This document shows positions 1-6,127 of a stretch of DNA of 8,694 nucleotides, one piece after another (within the stretch, counting starts at the first letter, position 1; each line of letters starts with the position of its first letter). The DNA is taken from positions 1-8,694 of the forward strand of contig JACQGW010000185.1 in NCBI GenBank assembly GCA_016199325.1, read 5' to 3'. The notes below the pieces were generated by a model that was not told the DNA's origin, did no database searches, and was given only the letters and a program-made list of their open reading frames with translations. The translations under genes were made by a program, and so were the position numbers. This DNA is from Chloroflexota bacterium (lineage in GTDB: Bacteria; Chloroflexota; Dehalococcoidia; JACQGW01).

Positions 1-1019
1 AGCTCCATGTTGCCGGTGCCCTTGAACTCCTCGTAGATCACGTCGTCCATGCGGCTGCCCGTGTCGACCAGACAGGTCGCCAGAACGGTCAGGCTGCCCC
101 CTTCCTCGATCTTGCGCGCGGCGCCAAAGAACCGCTTGGGCGGGTAGAGCGCAATCGGATCGATGCCACCGGACAGCGTCCGCCCGCTCGGGGGCATAGC
201 TAGATTATACGCGCGCGAGAGGCGCGTGATCGAGTCGAGCAAGATGACGACGTCCTTGCCCATCTCGACCAGCCGCTTGGCCCGCTCGAGCGCCATTTCG
301 GCGACCCGGATGTGATCGTCCACCGGCTCGTCGAAGGTCGAGCTGATGACCTCGGCCTTGACCGATCGCTTCATGTCGGTCACCTCTTCTGGCCGCTCGC
401 CGATGAGACAGATCATCAGGTAGATGTCGTTGTAGTTGGACGTAATGCCGTTGGCGATGTTCTTGAGCACCGTCGTCTTGCCGGCTTTGGGTGGCGACAC
501 GATCAATCCGCGCTGGCCGCGGCCAATGGGGGCGATCAGGTTGATCAGGCGGTTGGTCAGATTCTGTGGCCCGGCTTCGAGGTTGATCAGCTCACGGGGG
601 AAAATGGGGGTGCGCTGCTCGAAGTAGGGTCGCCCCTTCGCCTGCTCCGGATCGAGGTTGTTGACCGCCTCGACGCGGAGGAGCCCGTAGTACTTCTCGT
701 TTTCCTTGGGCGGGCGCACCTGACCGCTGATCATGTCGCCCGTCCGCAAGGCGAATCGGCGGATTTGCGATTGGGAGACGTACACGTCGTTGAGGCCGGG
801 GAGGTAGCTGTCCGACCGGAGAAAACCGAAGCCCTCGTCGACGACTTCCAGGACCCCGGACCGGAAGAGATGGCCGGCCTGCTCAGTTTGTGCCTGGAGC
901 AACCGGAAGATGATGTCCTGCTTCCGGAGTGAGCTGACACCGGGAATGCCCAGATCCTTGGCGATATCCAGGAGCTCGTCTCGGGTCTTGCTCTCCAGTT
1001 CACCAATGGTCGTATTCAC
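1..1019 (-). CDS. rho: Transcription termination factor Rho (partial, C-terminus beyond window)
   Basis: Rho is a hexameric RNA-dependent ATPase/helicase that loads on C-rich nascent RNA and releases RNA polymerase. Reading the minus strand from the GTG at 1019 gives 339 residues and the gene then leaves the window; family proteins are about 420 aa, so roughly 80 are missing. Visible: N-terminal helical Rho_N domain (residues 1-48, with [11 protein letters not shown]); cold-shock-like RNA-binding domain with the RNP1-type GFGFLR (63-68) and [16 protein letters not shown] (80-95); Walker A PPKAGKTT (176-183); Walker B VVILLDS (257-263); and [10 protein letters not shown] plus EFKGTGN toward the end. 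The start is fixed by an in-frame TAA immediately before the GTG and by GGAG at 1028-1031, 8 nt upstream. Odd: the conserved DERPEEVT reads GERPEEVT (207-214). The gene has its own promoter and a long leader. Identity is certain. Confidence 0.98.
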   Translation of the reverse strand, partial: MNTTIGELESKTRDELLDIAKDLGIPGVSSLRKQDIIFRLLQAQTEQAGHLFRSGVLEVVDEGFGFLRSDSYLPGLNDVYVSQSQIRRFALRTGDMISGQVRPPKENEKYYGLLRVEAVNNLDPEQAKGRPYFEQRTPIFPRELINLEAGPQNLTNRLINLIAPIGRGQRGLIVSPPKAGKTTVLKNIANGITSNYNDIYLMICLIGERPEEVTDMKRSVKAEVISSTFDEPVDDHIRVAEMALERAKRLVEMGKDVVILLDSITRLSRAYNLAMPPSGRTLSGGIDPIALYPPKRFFGAARKIEEGGSLTVLATCLVDTGSRMDDVIYEEFKGTGNME

Positions 1020-1261
1020 TTATGCCACTCCAATGAGCATTGTTCCCTATGCAGTTTGTGGCAGGTTTGCTCGCCATGCTGTCGCCGGCGGAATCTGCAC
1101 CTGTGGGTTGTTCTGGAAGGTGCGAGAGGACAGGCGTGCGGGCAGCGGGATACTCGGCTCTCACCGCCTACGCCAGGGCATTCGCAACAATCCCGCGAGC
1201 TGTCACCAGGAAGCTACAGCAAAATCCGGCCCACGAGGAATCATAGAGGTTCGTCTGATTC
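1020..1261 (-). promoter_or_regulatory. Long 5' leader of rho, C-rich with inverted repeat
   Basis: The predicted transcript starts near 1261, leaving about 242 nt before the rho GTG. On the minus strand, 1140-1101 is C-rich and G-poor (19 C, 6 G in 40 nt), the composition expected of a Rho utilisation (rut) site. Upstream of it, GCGGGAT (1196-1190) and ATCCCGC (1151-1145) form a perfect 7-bp inverted repeat around a 38-nt loop. GGAG at 1028-1031 is the ribosome binding site. Autogenous attenuation of rho in a leader of about this size is known in E. coli; applying that here is inference. I do not recognise a known riboswitch class in it. Confidence 0.5.
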
Positions 1262-1266
1262 AGACG
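1252..1266. repeat. 15-bp perfect palindrome over the rho transcription start (operator candidate, copy 1)
   Basis: CGTCTGA-T-TCAGACG has 7-bp arms around one central base. It lies directly downstream of the -10 hexamer (1269-1274), so a protein bound here would cover the predicted +1. Its right 12 bp (CTGATTCAGACG) recur at 1301-1312. It could be an operator or a hairpin at the very 5' end of the transcript; no factor can be named. Confidence 0.6.
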
Positions 1267-1268
1267 GT

Positions 1269-1297
1269 ATTATAGCGCGCACCACCTCGGTTGTCAA
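1269..1297 (-). promoter_or_regulatory. rho promoter, exact sigma70/sigmaA consensus
   Basis: Read on the minus strand: -35 TTGACA at 1297-1292, a 17-bp spacer, and -10 TATAAT at 1274-1269. Both hexamers match the housekeeping consensus exactly with optimal spacing, which is unusual in sequence this GC-rich. Transcription would start near 1261 and run toward rho. Palindromic elements sit just upstream of the -35 and over the start site. Confidence 0.9.
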
Positions 1298-1300
1298 TTG

Positions 1301-1312
1301 CTGATTCAGACG
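1301..1312. repeat. Second CTGATTCAGACG element upstream of the rho -35 (operator candidate, copy 2)
   Basis: This is an exact 12-bp direct copy of positions 1255-1266, shifted by 46 bp. It contains the 9-bp palindromic core CTGATTCAG but not the outer arm of copy 1, since TTG replaces CGT on the left. It ends a few bases upstream of the -35 hexamer (1292-1297), so the two copies bracket the core promoter. Confidence 0.55.
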
Positions 1313-1396
1313 TCAGCCCACGCCGTGCATCCCGTCCCCTTCCGAGCCGCCGTGCCCCCGTCGCCATTCCTCCTCGCACGATCGGGGCCACCGGGG

Positions 1397-1411
1397 GGCG
1401 GGGCACCCGCC
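1397..1411 (-). terminator. Short GC hairpin just after valS stop (weak terminator candidate)
   Basis: On the minus strand GGCGGG-TGC-CCCGCC forms a perfect 6-bp stem with a 3-nt loop, starting 3 nt after the valS TAG. No U-tract follows, only more C and G, so intrinsic termination is doubtful. It may be a 3'-end-stabilising hairpin or chance in GC-rich DNA. I see no other candidate in 1313-1414, which otherwise holds nothing recognisable. Confidence 0.25.
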
Positions 1412-1414
1412 GAC

Positions 1415-4084
1415 CTAATCGCCGAGAACGGTCTGGCGCTCCTCTAGCTTCGCCAGACGATCGCGCGCGGCGGCCAGGCGCTCGCGCTCCTTGTCGACCA
1501 CGGCCGGCGGCGCCTTCGCGACGAACTGCGGGTTCCCGAGCTTCGCCTCCAGGCGAGCGATCTCCTGGCGAGCCTCGGCCAGCTCCTTCTCGACCCTGGC
1601 CCGCTCGGCCGACAGGTCCAGGAGACCGGCCAGCGGCAGGTAGACCGCGGCCCGGTCGACGATGGCCGAAACGGCCTGCTGCGGCTTCTCGGCGAGCCAA
1701 TCGGCGATGGTGACGGGCGTCGCCCGCGCCAGGCCGACGATGGCCGCCATGTGCCGCCGCAACAGATCGGCTCGGTCGCCGGCTTCGACGACGACCTCGA
1801 CCGATCGGGCCTCCTCGACCCGGTATTCGGCGCGGGCGTTGCGAATGGCACGGATAATCCCCATCAGCAGGTCCATGTCGTGCTCCGCAGCCTCGTCGAT
1901 GCGGCCCGGGTCGCAGGTCGGGTAGCGCGCGATCATGATGCTCTCGGCGGCTTCGGGACCGAGCGGGCCGAAGCGCTGCCGGAGCAGTTGCCAGAGCTCC
2001 TCGGTCACGAACGGCATGAACGGATGGAGGAGCCGGAGGCTCTGCTCGAATGCGTGGACGAGAACCGGCAGCGGGCTCGTCCCGGCGCTGTCGCGCTGGC
2101 GGATCTTCGCCAGCTCGACGTACCAGTCGGCCAGCTCACCCCAGACGAAATCGTGGATCTGCCGGCCGGCCTCGCCGATCTGGAAATCGGTGAGGAGCTG
2201 GTCGACGCTCGCCGCCAGTCGGTTCAGACGCGAGAGGATCCAGCGGTCTTCGAGCGCCGCCATGGCCGGGAGGGTCGAGCCGTCGATCTCGCCGGGCTGC
2301 GCCGTGATGAAGCGAGCGATGTTCCAGAGCTTGTTGGCGAAGTTGCGCGACGCCTCCAGCCGCTGGGGCGAGAGCTTCATGTCGTTGCCGGGCGTCGACC
2401 CGGTCGCCAGCGTGAACCGAAGCGCGTCGGTGCCGTAGCTCGCCATCACCTGGAGCGGGTCGACGACGTTCCTCTTCGACTTGCTCATCTTCTCGCCCTT
2501 CTCGTCGCGGACGAGCCCGTGCAGGTAGACGGTCCGGAACGGCACCTGGCCGGTGTTCTCGATGCCGAGCATGATCATCCGGGCCACCCAGAAGAACAGG
2601 ATGTCGTAGCCCGTCTCCATGACGCTCGTCGGATAGAAGAAGTCGAGATCGGCCGTGTGCTCCGGCCAGCCCAGCGTCGAGTGCGGCCACAGCCCGGAGC
2701 TGAACCAGGTGTCCAGCACGTCCGGGTCCTGCTCGATCTCCGGCGAAGCGCAGTGGGTACACATCGCCGGGTCCGCCACCGCCACGGTCTGCTCCCCGCA
2801 GCGCCGGCAGTACCAGACGGGGATCCGGTGTCCCCACCAGAGCTGCCGGCTGATGCACCAGTCCCGAATGTTCTCCATCCAGTTCAGGTAGACGCGCGTG
2901 AACCGCTCGGGCACAATGGCGATCCGGCCGTCGAGGACGGCGGCGATAGCCGGATCGGCCAGCGGCTTGATCCGGACGAACCACTGCTCGCTGATCAGCG
3001 GCTCGACGATCGTGTCGCACCGCTGGCAGTGGCCGATGGCGTGCCGGTGCGGCTCGATGCGGTCGATCAGCCCCTGGGCCTGGAGGTCGGCAACGAGACG
3101 GCGCCGGGCCTCGAAGCGGTCCAGCCCCGCGTACGGGCCGGCCTCCACGTTCATGGTTCCGTCCGGGTTCATGACGTTGATCGCCGGCAGGCCATGGCGC
3201 TGGCCCATGTCGAAGTCGTTCGGGTCGTGGGCCGGCGTCACCTTGACGGCGCCCGTACCGAACTCGAGATCGACGGCCGGGTCGGCGATGACCGGAATCC
3301 GCCGCCGGAGGATCGGGAGGATGACGTCCTTCCCTTCGACGCCGGTGTAGCGCTCGTCGGCCGGATGGACGGCGATGGCCGTGTCGCCAAGCATCGTCTC
3401 CGGTCGGGTCGTCGCCACCACGACGTAGTCGGGACCAACCGGCTCGGCCACCGGGTACTTGAGGTAGTACAGGCGGCCGTCGGCCTCGTCGTGGTCGACT
3501 TCGAGGTCGGAGATCGCGGTCATGCAGCGCGGGCACCAGTTGATCAGCCGCTTGCCCCGATAGATGAGCCCCCTGTCGTAGAGGTTCACGAAGGTGGTCC
3601 GGACGGCAAGCGATGGACCGGGGTCCATGGTGAAGCGGTGGCGCGTCCAGTCGCACGAGGCGCCGATCCGGCGGAGCTGCTGATGGATGATGCCACCGTA
3701 GCGCCGAACCCAGTCCCACACCCGCTCGACGAACTGCTCGCGGCCAAGGTCGTGGCGGGTGAGCCGCTCTTTCGCCAGATCGCGCTCGACGACGTTCTGG
3801 GTGGCGATCCCGGCATGGTCGGTGCCGGGGAGCCAGAGGGTGGGCTCGCCGCGCATGCGATGCCACCGGACCAGCGCGTCTTCGATGGCCGTCGTCAGGG
3901 CATGGCCCAGGTGCAGCTCGCCGGTCACATTCGGTGGCGGCATGATGATGACAAACGGCCGGCGGTCCCGCTCGATGCGCGGCGTGAAGTATCCACGGGA
4001 CTCCCACCAACGGTACAGTCGCTGCTCGACCGCCTGCGGATCGTACGTCTTCGCCATGGAAAAGGCGCTCGGGCTCGGCTCCAT
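1415..4084 (-). CDS. valS: Valyl-tRNA synthetase
   Basis: Class Ia cytosolic synthetase that charges tRNA-Val and edits mischarged threonine; 889 aa, a normal bacterial length. Visible in order: catalytic Rossmann fold with PPPNVTGELHLGH (49-61, HIGH motif at 58-61); zinc-ribbon-like CPRC (184-187) and further CxxC pairs at 353-356, 426-429 and 442-445; CP1 editing domain with TTRPETMLGDTA (225-236) and FGTGAVKVTPAHDPNDF (275-291); KMSKS (532-536); tRNA-binding helical domain with NFANKLWN (581-588); and the C-terminal coiled-coil arm (about 826-885). The ATG at 4084 is chosen because GGAGG at 4096-4092 lies 7 nt upstream; the frame stays open further upstream but that is the T-box leader. 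An internal ATG (residue 10) has no ribosome binding site. Expression is predicted to respond to uncharged tRNA-Val through the T-box. Nothing looks broken. Confidence 0.98.
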   Translation of the reverse strand: MEPSPSAFSMAKTYDPQAVEQRLYRWWESRGYFTPRIERDRRPFVIIMPPPNVTGELHLGHALTTAIEDALVRWHRMRGEPTLWLPGTDHAGIATQNVVERDLAKERLTRHDLGREQFVERVWDWVRRYGGIIHQQLRRIGASCDWTRHRFTMDPGPSLAVRTTFVNLYDRGLIYRGKRLINWCPRCMTAISDLEVDHDEADGRLYYLKYPVAEPVGPDYVVVATTRPETMLGDTAIAVHPADERYTGVEGKDVILPILRRRIPVIADPAVDLEFGTGAVKVTPAHDPNDFDMGQRHGLPAINVMNPDGTMNVEAGPYAGLDRFEARRRLVADLQAQGLIDRIEPHRHAIGHCQRCDTIVEPLISEQWFVRIKPLADPAIAAVLDGRIAIVPERFTRVYLNWMENIRDWCISRQLWWGHRIPVWYCRRCGEQTVAVADPAMCTHCASPEIEQDPDVLDTWFSSGLWPHSTLGWPEHTADLDFFYPTSVMETGYDILFFWVARMIMLGIENTGQVPFRTVYLHGLVRDEKGEKMSKSKRNVVDPLQVMASYGTDALRFTLATGSTPGNDMKLSPQRLEASRNFANKLWNIARFITAQPGEIDGSTLPAMAALEDRWILSRLNRLAASVDQLLTDFQIGEAGRQIHDFVWGELADWYVELAKIRQRDSAGTSPLPVLVHAFEQSLRLLHPFMPFVTEELWQLLRQRFGPLGPEAAESIMIARYPTCDPGRIDEAAEHDMDLLMGIIRAIRNARAEYRVEEARSVEVVVEAGDRADLLRRHMAAIVGLARATPVTIADWLAEKPQQAVSAIVDRAAVYLPLAGLLDLSAERARVEKELAEARQEIARLEAKLGNPQFVAKAPPAVVDKERERLAAARDRLAKLEERQTVLGD

Positions 4085-4096
4085 TCTGACACCTCC

Positions 4097-4136
4097 AAGA
4101 AACGGCAACGCCCCCTCGTCCGCGGACGAAGGGGCG
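4097..4136 (-). terminator. T-box terminator hairpin upstream of valS
   Basis: On the minus strand the arms CGCCCCTTCGTCC and GGACGAGGGGGCG (4136-4109) can pair with only one U-G wobble; sterically the loop is CGCG with a 12-bp stem. The following 12 nt are T-rich but broken (TTGCCGTTTCTT, 7 T of 12), after which comes the GGAGG of valS. This is the off-state structure of the T-box. The U-tract is weak, so termination could be leaky or control could partly be translational. Confidence 0.75.
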
Positions 4137-4400
4137 CTTCGTGGTACCACCTCGGTTCGGCCGTCCAGATCGCCTGGGCAGCCCTCATCTCCTGCGCTGC
4201 GCTAACGGACGCGCTCCCGGACCGGCCTACCCAGCAGATGCCTTCAGCCGATCGACTCCCCAGCGACGTTCAGCCAGTTCGACAGCGGCGGGCTTTCAGC
4301 CGACGGCCCACCTTCTCTACCCGCGACCCCGACCTACTCCTCTGGTTCCTCGTCTCAGTTTGCTCGCCCTCCTGCCAGCGCAGGACGACGTTGTGCTGTG
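4103..4400 (-). ncRNA. T-box riboswitch, tRNA-Val responsive, leader of valS
   Basis: T-box leaders bind a matching tRNA and antiterminate when it is uncharged. On the minus strand all parts are visible. The Stem I base is GAC (4354-4352) with GUC (4256-4254), enclosing a K-turn-like GAGGAA/GGA. A lower helix pairs CCAG (4345-4342) with CUGG (4263-4260). The specifier loop has AGGAGUA (4341-4335) opposite GAAC-GUC, and the GUC specifier at 4267-4265 encodes valine. The distal AGAGA and GGCUGAAAGCC elements follow the usual order, then GUAGG and CCGUUA in the Stem III region. The T-box core GGUGGUACCAC (4151-4141) carries UGGU, which complements the ACCA end expected of tRNA-Val. A long hairpin at 4109-4136 completes the switch. 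The match of specifier codon to downstream gene makes the assignment very strong. Confidence 0.95.
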
Positions 4401-4406
4401 TTACTG

Positions 4407-4435
4407 ATCTTACTCCGGTCGGCGCCGGACGTCAA
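4407..4435 (-). promoter_or_regulatory. valS / T-box promoter
   Basis: Minus strand: -35 TTGACG (4435-4430), 17-bp spacer, -10 TAAGAT (4412-4407). Start expected near 4400, immediately ahead of the T-box elements, giving a leader of about 316 nt to the valS ATG. It diverges from the adenosyltransferase promoter at 4472-4500. Confidence 0.85.
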
Positions 4436-4443
4436 GAAAAACA

Positions 4444-4471
4444 GCCGACTGCTGACCGCCGACTGCCGACT
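4444..4471 (+). repeat. Four tandem 7-bp units between divergent promoters
   Basis: Consecutive heptads GCCGACT, GCTGACC, GCCGACT, GCCGACT fill 28 bp exactly; three are identical and the second differs at two positions. They end directly at the -35 of the rightward promoter (4472) and start 8 bp from the -35 of the leftward one (4435). They could be slipped-strand repeats or phased binding half-sites; there is no evidence to decide. Confidence 0.75.
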
Positions 4472-4500
4472 TTGCGGACGGGATGCGGTCGGGCTAGAAT
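4472..4500 (+). promoter_or_regulatory. Promoter of the adenosyltransferase-E1 operon
   Basis: -35 TTGCGG (4472-4477), 17-bp spacer, -10 TAGAAT (4495-4500); start near 4507, giving a 5' UTR of only about 32 nt. That leaves no room for a cobalamin riboswitch. It is the only promoter-like sequence seen ahead of the three-gene operon. Confidence 0.75.
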
Positions 4501-4538
4501 TGAACAGGAAGCCTGAATAACCGGCGAAGGACGGCACT

Positions 4539-5141
4539 ATGCCGATGAAGTTTCTTGGAAAGGGCGACAGCGGCTTCACCCGCCTGATCGGGGGAAAGCG
4601 CGTCGCCAAGCACGACCCCCTGCCCGAAGCGTACGGCAACGTCGACGAAGCAACGTCGGCGCTCGGGCTGGCGAGAGCCAGCACGACCGACGAGCGGATC
4701 AAGTCGATCATCTACGGCGTCCAGCAGGACCTCTACCTGCTGATGGCCGAGCTGGCGACACCGGAAGATGCCGAGGAGGCCGGCCAGTTTCGGATCACCG
4801 CCGAACACGTGGCCCGCATCGACCGTCTGATCGCCGAGCTCCAGGAGGGCTTCGAGATCCCGAACAAGTTCGTCGTGCCCGGCGAGACGGTTCCCTCGGC
4901 GGCGGTCGACCTGGCCCGGGCGATCGTCCGGCGCGCCGAGCGCTACGTCGTCAAGCTCCATCACGACGGGATCGTGGCGAACGAGCTGATGCTGCGCTAC
5001 CTGAACCGCCTGTCGTCGCTCCTCTTCGTGATGGCCCGCTACGAGGAGCAGGCGGTCGGCCGACCGTTTGCCACGCTCCAGCGGTCGGTTCAGGATTCGG
5101 CCGGGCGCGGCGGCGGGGGAGATCCCGTTGCGGACAACTGA
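4539..5141 (+). CDS. ATP:cob(I)alamin adenosyltransferase, PduO type
   Basis: Transfers the adenosyl group of ATP to cob(I)alamin to make coenzyme B12, normally as a cytosolic trimer. The 200-aa protein shows the family pattern: N-terminal GKGDSGFT (7-14), aligning with the canonical TGDxGxT nucleotide loop; AYGNVDEATSALGLAR (31-46); FVVPGE (111-116); the arginine-rich ARAIVRRAER (126-135) that contacts ATP; and YLNRLSSLLFVMARYEE (154-170). The last 20 residues are a polar Gly-rich tail overlapping the next gene. Start ATG 4539 has AAGGA at 4527-4531, 7 nt upstream; a second ATG at 4545 would align better with shorter homologues but sits 13 nt from that site. The family has MMAB/PduO/CobO2 members, so I give no symbol. 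First gene of an operon with the E1 subunits. No B12-dependent enzyme is visible in the window. Confidence 0.92.
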   Translation: MPMKFLGKGDSGFTRLIGGKRVAKHDPLPEAYGNVDEATSALGLARASTTDERIKSIIYGVQQDLYLLMAELATPEDAEEAGQFRITAEHVARIDRLIAELQEGFEIPNKFVVPGETVPSAAVDLARAIVRRAERYVVKLHHDGIVANELMLRYLNRLSSLLFVMARYEEQAVGRPFATLQRSVQDSAGRGGGGDPVADN

Positions 5142-6123
5142 CCAGGCGACCGGGGCCAGGCCGTCGGCGGAGCTCCTTTCGCTCTATCGCCAGATGCTGC
5201 TGATCCGCCGCTTCGAGGAGGCAGCAGCCGAATGGTACACGAAGGCGCGCATCGCCGGCTTTCTTCATCTGAACATCGGCGAAGAGGCCACCGTCGTCGG
5301 CTCCATTAGCGCGCTGCGACCCGACGACTACCTGATCGACGGCTACCGCGAGCACGGCCACGCCATCGCCAAAGGCGTCGACCCCAAGCTCATCATGGCC
5401 GAGCTGTTCGGCAAGGAGGCGGGCGTCTCCCACGGCCGCGGCGGCTCGATGCACCTGTTCGATGCCGGGCGGCGCTTTCTCGGCGGCTACGCCATCGTCG
5501 GCGGGTCGATGCCGATTGCCGTCGGCGTGGGCTTCGCCATCAACTACGTCGGCGGCAACGAGATCATCATGTGCCTCTTGGGCGAAGGCTCGACGAACAT
5601 CGGCGGCTTCCACGAGGCGATGAACATGTCACAGCTCTGGAAGGTGCCGGTCGTCTGGGTCTGTGTCAACAACCAGTATGGCATGGGCACAGCCGTCCAC
5701 CGGGCGTCGGCGGTCCGGGAGGTCTGGAAGAAGGCGCGCGCCTATGACATGAAGGCCGTCCGCGTCGACGGGATGGACGTGCTGACCGTGCGCGCGGCTG
5801 CCGACGAAGCCGTGAGGCGCGCGCGCGAGGAGAAGCTGCCAACCTTCATCGAGGCCGTGACCTACCGCTTCCGCGGCCACTCGATGGCCGATCCGGTTCG
5901 CTACCGCTCTCGGGAGGAGGTCGGCGAGTGGCGCCGGCGCGACCCCGTGTACCTGTTCCGCGATCGGCTGACCGAGCAGGGCATCCTGGACGAGCGCACG
6001 AATCGCGACGTCGAGGCGACGGTCGATCAGATCATCGCCGAGGCCGTCCAGTTCGCAGAACAGAGCCCTGAGCCGGCGCCCGAGACCCTCTTCCGAGACG
6101 TCTACGCTGAAGGAGGGGAGTAG
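5128..6123 (+). CDS. Pyruvate/2-oxoacid dehydrogenase E1 component, alpha subunit
   Basis: Thiamine-diphosphate subunit that, with E1-beta, decarboxylates a 2-oxoacid and passes the acyl group to the lipoyl E2. From the TTG at 5128 it is 331 aa, normal for the family. Motifs: IRRFEE (26-31); DGYREHGHAIAKGVD (71-85); HGRGGSMHLFD (102-112); GGYAIVGG (119-126); the TPP/Mg motif GEG (152-154)-X26-NN (181-182), followed by QYGMGT; and the phospho-loop-like RFRGHSMADPVRYRSREEV (247-265). The TTG is preferred because GGAG (5118-5121) lies 6 nt upstream; the frame is open back to 5068, but that part lies inside the preceding gene and has no site. It overlaps the adenosyltransferase stop by 14 bp, suggesting translational coupling. 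Odd: family GDG is GEG. Substrate (pyruvate, acetoin or branched-chain acid) cannot be settled from sequence. Confidence 0.93.
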   Translation: MRTTDQATGARPSAELLSLYRQMLLIRRFEEAAAEWYTKARIAGFLHLNIGEEATVVGSISALRPDDYLIDGYREHGHAIAKGVDPKLIMAELFGKEAGVSHGRGGSMHLFDAGRRFLGGYAIVGGSMPIAVGVGFAINYVGGNEIIMCLLGEGSTNIGGFHEAMNMSQLWKVPVVWVCVNNQYGMGTAVHRASAVREVWKKARAYDMKAVRVDGMDVLTVRAAADEAVRRAREEKLPTFIEAVTYRFRGHSMADPVRYRSREEVGEWRRRDPVYLFRDRLTEQGILDERTNRDVEATVDQIIAEAVQFAEQSPEPAPETLFRDVYAEGGE

Positions 6124-6127
6124 CTCG

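Noticed and set aside
312..932. Plus-strand 206-codon frame opposite rho
   Set aside because: Antisense shadow of rho; no motif or ribosome binding site.
1000..1077. 25-codon upstream ORF overlapping the rho start (minus strand, ATG at 1077)
   Set aside because: It overlaps rho out of frame, which could suggest coupling, but it has no ribosome binding site and no sign of conservation can be seen; likely chance.
4085..4150. 22-residue N-terminal extension of valS
   Set aside because: The frame is open, but this sequence is the T-box antiterminator/terminator. The ATG at 4084 has a good GGAGG and matches the family start.
1751..4516. Plus-strand open frame of 921 codons opposite valS
   Set aside because: It lies antisense to an unmistakable valS and continues through the T-box leader. 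Its composition (His/Arg/Asp/Pro-rich, no motif) is typical of the complementary frame of a GC-rich gene.
4501..4538. Cobalamin riboswitch ahead of the adenosyltransferase gene
   Set aside because: The predicted 5' UTR is only about 32 nt and lacks a B12-box-like sequence.
5068..5127. Upstream TTG start for E1-alpha (20 extra residues)
   Set aside because: It has no ribosome binding site and would overlap the adenosyltransferase much more. The TTG at 5128 has GGGGGAG at proper spacing.
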